A stretch of DNA of 20,820 nt from an uncultured Clostridia bacterium (GTDB lineage Bacteria; Bacillota; Clostridia; Christensenellales; Aristaeellaceae). Position numbers and translations under genes: made by a program. This document shows positions 6,865 through 14,131 of the stretch, in pieces (position 1 is the stretch's first letter; every line of letters starts with the position of its first letter). The notes under the pieces are model-generated. The model saw only the letters and a program-made list of their open reading frames with translations, searched no databases and was not told the origin of the DNA. The stretch spans positions 1 to 20,820 of the forward strand of contig CAKUFB010000018.1 in the NCBI GenBank assembly GCA_934647145.1, in the 5' to 3' direction.

Positions 6865-6893
6865 ATTATATCACCACGCTCCCGCGCTGTCAA
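6865..6893 (-). promoter_or_regulatory. Consensus promoter of the antisense RNA
   Basis: Read on the minus strand: a perfect TTGACA (6893-6888), exactly 17 bp, and a perfect TATAAT (6870-6865). It is the strongest promoter in the window and drives no protein gene, as expected for an abundant unstable antitoxin RNA. Confidence 0.88.
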
Positions 6894-6942
6894 CACCCTT
6901 TCCCTACATTTCTTCAGATAAAACATTCCGCACCGACGTCTG

Positions 6943-6986
6943 TAAAAGCAAAGCCGCCATCCAGCGCGAACTGGTGACGGCTATGC
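6943..6986. repeat. Second exact copy of the 44-bp toxin terminator
   Basis: Bases 6943-6986 are identical to 6757-6800 in the same orientation, 186 bp apart, covering the last base-pairs of the toxin stop region and the whole hairpin. The rest of the 389-bp gap between the toxin and the dehydrogenase holds only the antisense promoter and the next gene's promoter. No toxin-like frame precedes this second copy. Confidence 0.9.
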
Positions 6987-7067
6987 TCTTCTACTACTTT
7001 TTCAGGCAGAACAGTTCGCCGCCTGCCCCTGATTTTATTACATTTATGTGAAGTTGCCCCAATTCTA

Positions 7068-7096
7068 TTGACAAGATGACGGCTGGCCTGTATACT
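7068..7096 (+). promoter_or_regulatory. Promoter of the dehydrogenase gene, possibly of the whole cluster
   Basis: A perfect TTGACA (7068-7073), a 17-bp spacer and TATACT (7091-7096). The predicted start is near 7103. GAGGTG at 7136-7141 serves as the ribosome site. Confidence 0.88.
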
Positions 7097-7121
7097 AACC
7101 ATACGGTACTAACTGAACGGT
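7094..7121 (+). promoter_or_regulatory. Candidate operator: tandem ACTAACnnnACGGT
   Basis: The 14-bp pattern ACTAAC-NNN-ACGGT occurs twice back to back (7094-7107 and 7108-7121), covering the -10 and the start point. Each unit also holds an imperfect AAC/GGT-type dyad, the style of site bound by TetR-family repressors. A repressor here would block the promoter. Confidence 0.45.
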
Positions 7122-7148
7122 TCATAACATACAATGAGGTGAAACGCC

Positions 7149-8147
7149 ATGAAGCTGTTTGTCACCATCCCCGGCGGCCCGGTTCGCGACACATTCATTC
7201 CCCCCACGGTTCGGGCGCGCATGGAGTCCGAATACGAGGTCGTCTGGAACGAGACCGGCCACGACCTGACCGCCGACGAGCTGGCCGGCCGTCTTTCGGA
7301 CATAGATATTGTGCTGCCCGGCTGGGGCAGCGCCAGGTATACGCAGCAGGTGCTCGACCGCGCGCCCCGGCTCAAGGCCATCGCCTACACCGGCGGCAGC
7401 GTCGCGCCCGTCGTGGACGACGCGGCCTACCGGCGTGGAATCCGTGTGCTCAGCGGCAACGACCTGTACGCGCGCTCGGTGGCCGAGAGCGTGGTGTGCT
7501 ACGCGCTCGCCTCGCTGCGGCGCATCCCGCAGTTCGTCAATCAGGTGCAGCAGGAGGGCTGGGTGCGTCCCGGCTGGTATAACGAGGGTCTGCTTGACCA
7601 GCGAGTCGGCCTGGTGGGCTTCGGCGCGGTGGCCCGGCACGCGGCGCGCCTGCTCAGGGCGTTCGGGTGCGAGCTGCTGATCGCGGGCGCGGATCACGTG
7701 ACCGACGAGGAGGCCGCCTCCTACGGCGCGCGCAAGGCTACTCTGGAGGAGGTCTTCTCCGCCTGCAAGATCGTGTCGCTTCACTGGGCGAAAACGCCCG
7801 AAACCTGTCACGCGATCGACGAGTGCCTGCTCAGTCTGCTCCATCCGGACAGTCTGCTCATCAACACGGCGCGCGGCGCAATCATCGACGAGCCGGTCAT
7901 GGCGCGCATGCTGCGGGAAGGCCGCTTCCGCGCGGCGCTGGACGTATACGAGCAGGAGCCCCTGCCCGCGGACAGTCCCCTGCGCGGCCTGGACAACGCG
8001 CTGCTCATCCCGCACATGGGCGGGCCGACGATCGACCGGCGGCCGTTCGTCACCCAGTCGCTGCTCACCTGCCTGCCCGCCGCGCTCAAGGGCGAGGCCA
8101 CCCCGCTCGACATTCCTGAGGACGCCATGCGCCGCATGACGCGCTAG
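7149..8147 (+). CDS. D-isomer 2-hydroxyacid dehydrogenase family protein
   Basis: The 332-residue protein has the family layout: an N-terminal catalytic half-domain, a Rossmann NAD-binding domain with VGLVGFGAVA (G157, G159, A162), and the catalytic trio R242 (NTARGAIID), E270 (DVYEQEP) and H289 (IPHMGG), aligning with the Arg/Glu/His of phosphoglycerate dehydrogenase. No C-terminal ACT domain is present, so it is a short form. It should interconvert a D-2-hydroxyacid and a 2-ketoacid with NAD(P). GAGGTG lies 7 nt before the ATG. It opens the uptake and catabolic cluster, suggesting that a sugar-acid-like intermediate is its substrate, not serine biosynthesis. Confidence 0.9.
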   Translation: MKLFVTIPGGPVRDTFIPPTVRARMESEYEVVWNETGHDLTADELAGRLSDIDIVLPGWGSARYTQQVLDRAPRLKAIAYTGGSVAPVVDDAAYRRGIRVLSGNDLYARSVAESVVCYALASLRRIPQFVNQVQQEGWVRPGWYNEGLLDQRVGLVGFGAVARHAARLLRAFGCELLIAGADHVTDEEAASYGARKATLEEVFSACKIVSLHWAKTPETCHAIDECLLSLLHPDSLLINTARGAIIDEPVMARMLREGRFRAALDVYEQEPLPADSPLRGLDNALLIPHMGGPTIDRRPFVTQSLLTCLPAALKGEATPLDIPEDAMRRMTR

Positions 8148-8255
8148 GGAGACGGCTTTTCTGAGAAAAGCCTCTCCCCAGACCCCTCTCGAAAAGCAGT
8201 TGCAAGACAGCCATTACCTTCTTAATTAACGCTGTTCTTGCCTGCAAAGTTCCTA
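8147..8255 (+). repeat. Family 1 palindromic element, copy 2
   Basis: The hairpin 8147-8178 (GGGAGA/TCTCCC outside, GGCTTTTCT/AGAAAAGCC inside) begins at the last base of the dehydrogenase stop. The tail carries CAGACCCCTCTCGAAAAGCA, TTGCAAGACAG and TTCTTGCCTGCAAAGTTC, shared with the copy at 13849-13980. No convincing promoter was found between here and the solute-binding protein gene, so transcription from 7103 may continue through it. Confidence 0.75.
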
Positions 8256-8324
8256 TTGTGTTTAGGTCCCGACGTGCACGGGGCTCAAGCAAATACATCT
8301 ATCATTGATGAGGAGGATACCCGC

Positions 8325-9815
8325 ATGAAGAAGATTTTCGCTCTCATCTGCGCGCTGGCGCTGCTGTTGACCAGCTTCGCCTTCGCCGAGGAAGACCGCC
8401 TGGGCGGCCTGACCCTGCCCCTGGTGGACAAGGACACCACGCTGACCATGTTCTACCTTTCCCAGTTCGAGCACAACCAGGATGAGTGGATTTTCCAGAA
8501 GTATAAGGAGTATACTGGCATCCAGATCGTCCCCCTGGCCTTCACCACTGACGTGTTTGCTCAGAAGCTGTCCACCTACCTGGCCAGCACCGATCTGCCG
8601 GACATCATCTGCGGCGGCTTCTCCGTCTCCGAGATGAACACCTACGGCCCGCAGGGCGCGTTCGCCTGCGTGGACGATTACCTCGACGTCACCCCCAATT
8701 TCAAGCACATCTTCTATGATAACGCGGAGAACAACGAGCGCCTGAAGTGGTATGCCGACGAATCCGGCAGGAACTACTCCTACCCGATCTACAAACTCAA
8801 CCGCGACGTCAACCACGGCTTCATGTACCGCGCCGACGTGTTCAAAAAGCTGGACATCGAGCCCTGGACCGACACCGAGAGCTTCCTGGCCGCCTGCCGC
8901 AAGATTAAGGAAGCCTATCCGGATTCCTACCCCTATGGCAGCAAGAACGGCTCCGGCATCTACTCCCGCTGGGCCTCCTACTTTGATGTGAACAACCTGC
9001 CCGAAGCGTATGACTACGACAAGAACGAGTGGTACATCGGCGCGACCAGCGATGGCTTCCGTGAGATGCTGGACATGCTCAAGACCATGTATAACGAGGG
9101 CCTGCTGGATCCCGAGTTCCTGACCGACTCTCTGGATGCCTGGAACGCCAAGCAGCTCAATGACAAGAACTTCATCATGAACGACTGGATCGGCCGCATG
9201 GGTATGCTCGAGCCGGAAGGAAAGAAGAACGATCCTGATTTCGACCTGGTGTACGGTCGCCCGATCGGCAACGGCAAGAACCAGCAGCTGGCTCCCTTCG
9301 ACCCCTGGGGCTGGGAAATCGCCAACAACGCCAACACCGATGCGGCCATCAGGTTCGTCGACTTCATGTACAGTGACTTCGGCAGCGAACTGAGCACCAT
9401 CGGCGTGGAGGGCGAAAACTTCACCTTCGACGAGAACGGCAAGCCGGTCTATCCCGCCATCGAAGGCATCGTGGGTATCGAGTCCCTGGAGCAGACCTTC
9501 GGCATGTGGACCAACTGCACCTACCTCAAGCCCGACCATCGCAGCGTGTACTACGCCTTCACCGAGGACGAGCAGTACGCTCAGGATCTGATCAACAATG
9601 AGTGCGGCTACAACAAGATGGCTCCCGCGCAGAAGATCAGCGATACGGACAACGATACCTTCACCACGCTGCGTACCGAGCTGGCTGACAAGATGAGCAC
9701 CTTCGCCGGCAACTACATCATGACCGCCTCCTATGGCGACGCCGAGTGGAACGCCTGGGTCGAGACCGCGATGAAGGATTACGGCGATGCGCTTCTCGCC
9801 ATCCTGAACAAGTAA
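8325..9815 (+). CDS. ABC transporter extracellular solute-binding protein (sugar type)
   Basis: The 496-residue protein starts with a signal peptide (MKKIFALICALALLLTSFAF, cleavage near AFA-EED). The mature part resembles the large solute-binding proteins that accompany LplB/YtcP permeases: QFEHNQDEWIFQKYKEYTG near the N-terminus, LPDIICGG, and a C-terminal DKMSTFAGNYIMTASYGDAEW that recurs in this group. It binds the substrate outside the membrane. No lipobox cysteine is present. AGGAGG (8311-8316) lies 8 nt before the ATG at 8325; an upstream in-frame start lacks a ribosome site and would bury the signal peptide. Two permease genes follow after a hairpin. Confidence 0.93.
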   Translation: MKKIFALICALALLLTSFAFAEEDRLGGLTLPLVDKDTTLTMFYLSQFEHNQDEWIFQKYKEYTGIQIVPLAFTTDVFAQKLSTYLASTDLPDIICGGFSVSEMNTYGPQGAFACVDDYLDVTPNFKHIFYDNAENNERLKWYADESGRNYSYPIYKLNRDVNHGFMYRADVFKKLDIEPWTDTESFLAACRKIKEAYPDSYPYGSKNGSGIYSRWASYFDVNNLPEAYDYDKNEWYIGATSDGFREMLDMLKTMYNEGLLDPEFLTDSLDAWNAKQLNDKNFIMNDWIGRMGMLEPEGKKNDPDFDLVYGRPIGNGKNQQLAPFDPWGWEIANNANTDAAIRFVDFMYSDFGSELSTIGVEGENFTFDENGKPVYPAIEGIVGIESLEQTFGMWTNCTYLKPDHRSVYYAFTEDEQYAQDLINNECGYNKMAPAQKISDTDNDTFTTLRTELADKMSTFAGNYIMTASYGDAEWNAWVETAMKDYGDALLAILNK

Positions 9816-9828
9816 ACCATATCCCTCT

Positions 9829-9865
9829 GACGGCGCGGACGTTGCACGGCGTCCGCCCGTCTTTT
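9829..9865 (+). terminator. Partial terminator between binding protein and permeases
   Basis: An interrupted stem (GACGG and GCGGAC at 9829-9840 with GTCCGC and CCGTC at 9851-9861, one bulged C) is followed by TTTTA. Such hairpins commonly raise the binding protein mRNA above that of the downstream permeases. Confidence 0.7.
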
Positions 9866-9887
9866 ATCAAAACGAGGAGGAAACACC

Positions 9888-10808
9888 ATGCAGGCGACCA
9901 AGAAAAAGACGCTTTGGCAGCGCATCCGCCGCGATCATCAGCTGCTTATCCTGCTGATTCCCGGCCTGCTGTTCTACGCGATCTTCCGCTATGGGCCGAT
10001 GTACGGCATCGTCATCGCCTTCAAAAAGTACTCCCCCTTCCTGGGCGTTGCCAAGAGCCCGTGGGTGGGCACGATGTATTTTCAGCAGTTCTTCAATAGC
10101 TCCGAGTTCTTCAAGCTCTTCAAAAACACATTGATCCTTGGTTTCTGGTCGATGGTCTTTGGTTTCCCGACCCCCATACTCTTCGCGCTGATCCTCAACG
10201 AGGTGCGCGCCAACGCGGTCAAAAAGCTCTATCAGACCATTTCCTATCTGCCGTATTTCCTTTCCCTGGTCGTCATCTGCTCCATCTTCCGGGAGCTGTT
10301 CTCCGTTTCAAGCGGCCTGATCAACCGAGTGATCACCGCGATGGGCGGCCAGACGATTCATTTCCTGGTTCGCCCCGAGTGGTATCGGTTTATCTATATC
10401 CTATCAGGCGTATGGGCCGGGCTGGGCTCGGGCGCGATTGTGTACCTGGCGGCGCTGGCCGGCGTGGATCAGCAGCTCTACGAGGCGGCGCGCATCGACG
10501 GCTGCACCCGCGTCAGGATGATCTGGTACATCACGCTGCCCTCCATCCTGCCCACGATCGTCACCATGTTCCTGCTGAACTGCGGCAACATCATGCGCAT
10601 CGGCCCGGACAAGGCGCTGCTGCTGTACAACTCCATGACCTATGAGGTGGCCGACATCTTCTCGACCTACGTCTACCGCATCGGTCTGGTCAAGAAGAAC
10701 TTCTCCTTCGCCACGGCGGTGGGACTGTTCGAATCGGTGATCGCGGTGATCGTGCTGCTGGCGGCCAACACGGCCTCCCGCAGGATTACCGGCGAGAGCC
10801 TGTGGTAA
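9888..10808 (+). CDS. LplB-type ABC transporter permease
   Basis: The 306-residue inner membrane protein has about six helices and a cytoplasmic EAA loop, EAARIDGCTRVRMIWYITLP, starting at E199, which docks the ATPase. The N-terminal RYGPMYGIVIAFKKYSPF is characteristic of the LplB family of oligosaccharide permeases. It pairs with the next gene, starting 12 nt after its stop, to form the channel. AGGAGG lies 7 nt before the ATG. No ATPase is encoded nearby, so a shared MsmK-like ATPase elsewhere is expected. Confidence 0.95.
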   Translation: MQATKKKTLWQRIRRDHQLLILLIPGLLFYAIFRYGPMYGIVIAFKKYSPFLGVAKSPWVGTMYFQQFFNSSEFFKLFKNTLILGFWSMVFGFPTPILFALILNEVRANAVKKLYQTISYLPYFLSLVVICSIFRELFSVSSGLINRVITAMGGQTIHFLVRPEWYRFIYILSGVWAGLGSGAIVYLAALAGVDQQLYEAARIDGCTRVRMIWYITLPSILPTIVTMFLLNCGNIMRIGPDKALLLYNSMTYEVADIFSTYVYRIGLVKKNFSFATAVGLFESVIAVIVLLAANTASRRITGESLW

Positions 10809-10820
10809 GGAGGGGCGAGC

Positions 10821-11717
10821 ATGAGCAAGAAACAAATCCGGGGCACGTCCGGCATGAGGGAAAGGTTCGGCCTGTTCGACGCGGTCGTCCATCTGGTTCT
10901 GATCCTGATCTCCGTCAGCATCCTCTATCCCCTGCTGCACACGATCGCCGTGTCCTTCTCGGACACCTACAACGTCATGGCCAACAAGGTGCTGGTGCTG
11001 CCGCGCGGCTTCAATCTGGAATCCTACGCCTACCTGCTTCAGAATCAGAAGGTGCCCCGCGCCTTCCTCAACACCGTCTATTACACCGTGCTGGGCGTGT
11101 CCATCAACCTCGTCATGACGCTGGTGATGGCCTATCCCCTGTCCAAGAGCCAGCTGGTGGGTCGAAACGTCTTCCTGAAGCTGATCATGTTCACCATGTT
11201 CTTCAGCGGCGGCACGATTCCCACCTTCCTGCTGGTCAAGGATCTGAAGCTCCTCAACAGCGTATGGTCGCTGGTGCTGCCCAACGCCATCTGGACGATG
11301 GAGATGCTGATCATGGTCAGCTTCTTCCGTTCGCTGCCCCAGAGCCTGTTCGAGTCGGCCTACCTGGACGGCGCGAGCGAATACCGCATTCTCTGGCAGA
11401 TCGCCATCCCGCTGTCCAAGGCTTCGATCGCCTCGATCGGCATGTTCTTCTTCATGGGGCACTGGAACAGCTACTTTGTGCCCATGATCTACCTCAACTC
11501 CAGCGAGAAATTCCCGCTGCAGCTGGTGCTGCGCAGCATGCTGCTGGAGGACTCGGAAAACATGACCGCTCAGATGACGGTCGAAACCACGGCTCTTACC
11601 CCCACCGCGGTCAAAAACGCGGTCATCGTGGTCACCATGGTGCCCGTCATGCTGGTCTACCCCTTTGTGCAGAAGTACTTCGTCAAGGGCGTCATGATCG
11701 GCTCGATCAAGGGTTAA
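10821..11717 (+). CDS. YtcP/MalG-type ABC transporter permease
   Basis: The 298-residue second permease has six predicted helices and the EAA-loop sequence ESAYLDGASEYRILWQIAIP from E178. Its C-terminal PFVQKYFVKGVMIGSIKG is typical of CUT1 permeases of the YtcP group. It is translated from an AGGAGG 12 nt after the first permease stop, so the two are coexpressed. With the binding protein it forms a carbohydrate-type importer. The substrate is not determinable from sequence. Confidence 0.95.
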   Translation: MSKKQIRGTSGMRERFGLFDAVVHLVLILISVSILYPLLHTIAVSFSDTYNVMANKVLVLPRGFNLESYAYLLQNQKVPRAFLNTVYYTVLGVSINLVMTLVMAYPLSKSQLVGRNVFLKLIMFTMFFSGGTIPTFLLVKDLKLLNSVWSLVLPNAIWTMEMLIMVSFFRSLPQSLFESAYLDGASEYRILWQIAIPLSKASIASIGMFFFMGHWNSYFVPMIYLNSSEKFPLQLVLRSMLLEDSENMTAQMTVETTALTPTAVKNAVIVVTMVPVMLVYPFVQKYFVKGVMIGSIKG

Positions 11718-11750
11718 CACAAAAATACAATACCGGAGGAACTGTCAGCA

Positions 11751-12773
11751 ATGGAAATGTGGACTGAAGAATGGCTGGACGAGGAGCTCTCCACGCCGAG
11801 TGAGGCGCTCATCGAGGATCTGAAAAGGCTCGAGGGCGATATTATGATCCTGGGCGCGGGCGGCAAGGTAGGCCCCACGCTGTCGGTCATGCTGCGGCGC
11901 GCCTGCACAAAGAGCGGCGTTTCCCGCAAGGTATACGCTGTCTCCCGCTTCACCGATCCCTTTGTGGTGTCGCTGCTCGAGCGCGAGCAGGTCGAGACGA
12001 TCTCCTGCGACCTGACCGACGCGGCGCAGATCGCCGCCCTGCCCCGGGTGCCCAACATCATCTTTATGGCCGGACGCAAGTTCGGCACCGACGGCAACGC
12101 CTGCGAAACCTGGAAAATGAACGTGGACGTGCCCGCCATGGTCACGCGGCACTTCGGCGCGGCGCGCTACGTGGTCTTCTCGACCGGCAACGTCTATCCC
12201 TTCTCCGACGCGAAGGGGCCGGGCTGCAATGAGGCCGTCGCCCCCTCCCCCGTCGGCGAGTACGCCATGAGCTCTCTGGGCCGCGAGCGCATGTTCGAGT
12301 ACGCCGCCCGCCACTACGGCGCGAAGGTGCTGATCTACCGGCTCAACTACGCCGTCGACCTGCGCTACGGCGTGCTCTATGACCTTGCCTGCCCCATTCT
12401 GGCAGGCAAGCCGGTCTCGGTCGCTACGCCCTCGTTCAACTGCGTCTGGCAGCGCTACGCCAACGAGGCGGCCATCCGCTCGCTTCTGCTGGCCGACAAC
12501 CCGCCGGTCTACCTGAACGTCACCGGCCCCGAAACCTACACCGTGCGCGAGGCCGCCACCCGCCTGGCGAAGGCGCTGGGCCGCGAGGTCACCTTCACCG
12601 GCACGGAAAACGAGCTGGCCCTCTTGAGCGACGCTTCCCGCTGCATGGAGCTGTTCGGCCGGCCGGACAAGCTCGTCGACGACATGATCGAGATGCAGGC
12701 CAAATGGCTGCTCGCCGGCGGCCGGCACCTGGACAAGCCCACCCACTTCGAAGAGAGAAAGGGGAAATTCTGA
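11751..12773 (+). CDS. NAD(P)-binding SDR/epimerase-like protein with altered active site
   Basis: The 340-residue protein has an extended SDR fold: a Rossmann motif GAGGKVG (35-41), an acidic segment CDLTD (86-90), STGNVYP (144-150) with the catalytic serine/threonine position, and GEYAMSS with Y171. The lysine expected four residues after the tyrosine (YxxxK) is S175, so classical proton-relay catalysis may be impaired or use another residue. A DapA-like gene overlaps its stop by one base, which implies translational coupling and a shared pathway. Candidate roles are sugar dehydratase, epimerase or dehydrogenase. The family is confident, the reaction is not. GGAGGA lies 10 nt upstream of the start. 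Confidence 0.85.
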   Translation: MEMWTEEWLDEELSTPSEALIEDLKRLEGDIMILGAGGKVGPTLSVMLRRACTKSGVSRKVYAVSRFTDPFVVSLLEREQVETISCDLTDAAQIAALPRVPNIIFMAGRKFGTDGNACETWKMNVDVPAMVTRHFGAARYVVFSTGNVYPFSDAKGPGCNEAVAPSPVGEYAMSSLGRERMFEYAARHYGAKVLIYRLNYAVDLRYGVLYDLACPILAGKPVSVATPSFNCVWQRYANEAAIRSLLLADNPPVYLNVTGPETYTVREAATRLAKALGREVTFTGTENELALLSDASRCMELFGRPDKLVDDMIEMQAKWLLAGGRHLDKPTHFEERKGKF

Positions 12774-13819
12774 TGCGTTCCGAGGCGAAAAAGCTGCTGC
12801 TGGACGGCGCGTTCATCCCCGCCATGCCGCTGGTGCTGGACGAAAACCGCCGCTTTGACGAGGCCGGTCAGCGACGGCTGATCCGCTATTACCTGGCCGC
12901 GGGCGTGGACGGCGTCGCCGCCGCGGTGCATACCACCCAGTTTGCCATCCGCGACCCGAAGATCAACCTCTTCGAGACGGTGCTGCGCGTCGCCATCAAC
13001 GAGATCAGCGCCTGTCGCGCGAAGACCGGCCGCGAAATCCTGGCCGTCGCCGGCGTGTGCGGCCCGACCGAGCAGGCCGTGGCCGAGGCGAAGCTCGCCC
13101 GCTCTCTGGGCTACGACGCGGCGCTGCTCAGTCCCGGCGGTCTGAACGACCGAAGCGAGGACTACCTGATCGAGCGCACCCGCCAGGTCGCAGATGTGAT
13201 CGACGTGATCGGCTTCTACCTGCAGCCCGCGGTCGGCGGCCGCGTGTTCTCCTACGCCTACTGGCAGGCCGTCTGCGCCATTCCGGGTGTGGCCGCGGTC
13301 AAGTGCGCCGCCTTCAACCGCTACCTGACCATCGACGTGGCGCGCGCCATCGCCTTCTCCGGCCGCGACGTGGCGCTGTACACCGGCAACGACGACAGCA
13401 TCGTCATCGACCTGCTGACCGAATACCGCTTCCAGGACGGAGAGCGTGTCCGCCGCGTGCGCACCCGGGGCGGCCTGCTGGGCCACTGGGCCGTCTGGAC
13501 GCACACCGCCGTGCATATCTTCCGCAGGCTCCGCGCGCTCGACCCGGCCGCGCCCCTCGACCCGGCCCTCCTCACCCTCGCCGCCCAGGTCACCGACGCG
13601 AACAGCGCCTTCTTCGACACAGCCAACAGCTTCGCAGGCTGCATCGCGGGCATCCATGAGGTGCTCCGCCGCCAGGGCCTGATGAAGGGCGTCTGGTGCC
13701 TCGACCCCGACGAAGCGCTCTCCCCCGGCCAGGCCGACGAAATCACCCGCGTCTATTCCATGTACCCCCACCTGAACGACGACGCCTTCGCCGCCGAGTT
13801 CCTGGCGAACGAGGGGTGA
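12773..13819 (+). CDS. DapA-like (dihydrodipicolinate synthase family) aldolase/lyase
   Basis: The 348-residue TIM barrel is of the DHDPS/N-acetylneuraminate lyase family. K177 in VAAVKCAAF is placed as the Schiff-base lysine and Y149 in GFYLQP as the partner tyrosine. The protein is about 50 residues longer than typical DapA, with an extended helical C-terminus, and sits in a catabolic operon, so lysine biosynthesis is unlikely. A retro-aldol or dehydratase reaction on a 2-keto acid is more plausible. The start ATG overlaps the previous TGA (TGATG), and an AAGGGGAAA site precedes it. A longer in-frame start at 12704 would lie deep inside the SDR gene. Confidence 0.87.
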   Translation: MRSEAKKLLLDGAFIPAMPLVLDENRRFDEAGQRRLIRYYLAAGVDGVAAAVHTTQFAIRDPKINLFETVLRVAINEISACRAKTGREILAVAGVCGPTEQAVAEAKLARSLGYDAALLSPGGLNDRSEDYLIERTRQVADVIDVIGFYLQPAVGGRVFSYAYWQAVCAIPGVAAVKCAAFNRYLTIDVARAIAFSGRDVALYTGNDDSIVIDLLTEYRFQDGERVRRVRTRGGLLGHWAVWTHTAVHIFRRLRALDPAAPLDPALLTLAAQVTDANSAFFDTANSFAGCIAGIHEVLRRQGLMKGVWCLDPDEALSPGQADEITRVYSMYPHLNDDAFAAEFLANEG

Positions 13820-13823
13820 CGAA

Positions 13824-13980
13824 GGGAACGCTGGGGAGACGGCTTTTAGGGGAACGCTGGGGAGGCCGCCTTTTTGAAAAAGGCGCCTCCCCAGACCTCA
13901 CCCGGAAAACACTTGCAAGAACAGGCCAAAACCTCTGTAAAAGCGTGATTCTTGCCTGTAATGTTCAAAAACGATCGAGT
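13824..13980 (+). repeat. Family 1 element, copy 3, with a truncated left arm in front
   Basis: A broken left arm (GGGAACGCTGGGGAGACGGC and four T, 13824-13847) is followed directly by a complete element: hairpin 13857-13894 with a 10-bp outer stem (CTGGGGAGGC/GCCTCCCCAG) and GCCTTTT/AAAAGGC inside. The tail holds CTTGCAAGAACAGG and GATTCTTGCCTGTAATGTTC, as at copy 2. The arrangement looks like one element joined to another. Confidence 0.75.
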
Positions 13981-14110
13981 AGGAACGCTCTACCCAAAAC
14001 CTTTCATTCGGGGAACCGCACTTCTATTAGTACATTATTTCGTGGATCATAGTGCTTTCCGGGAGAGCTCGAGAGGGGCCTTTCTCAGAAAGGCCGCCTC
14101 TCGAACGTTT
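13981..14110 (-). repeat. Family 1 element, copy 4, inverted, abutting the next ribosome site
   Basis: In reverse orientation the hairpin spans 14070-14103 (CGAGAGG outer stem). Its tail, read on the minus strand, gives CACTATGATCC and, about 35 bp on, GGTTCCCCGAATG (14004-14016). It faces copy 3 tail to tail, together filling the 312-bp gap between the DapA-like and nitrilase-like genes. It ends 17 bp before AAAAAGGAGG of the next gene. Bases 14051-14104 are identical to 15881-15934. Confidence 0.75.
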
Positions 14111-14131
14111 TCCCCAAAAAGGAGGTTTCAT

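Noticed and set aside
6914..7102. 62-residue minus-strand frame in the toxin-dehydrogenase gap
   Set aside because: It runs through the duplicated terminator and the TTGACA promoter, has no ribosome site and is not hydrophobic.
8197..8266. A promoter directly before the solute-binding protein gene
   Set aside because: TTGCAA and TTGCCT can be found, but no acceptable -10 lies 16-18 bp downstream of either.
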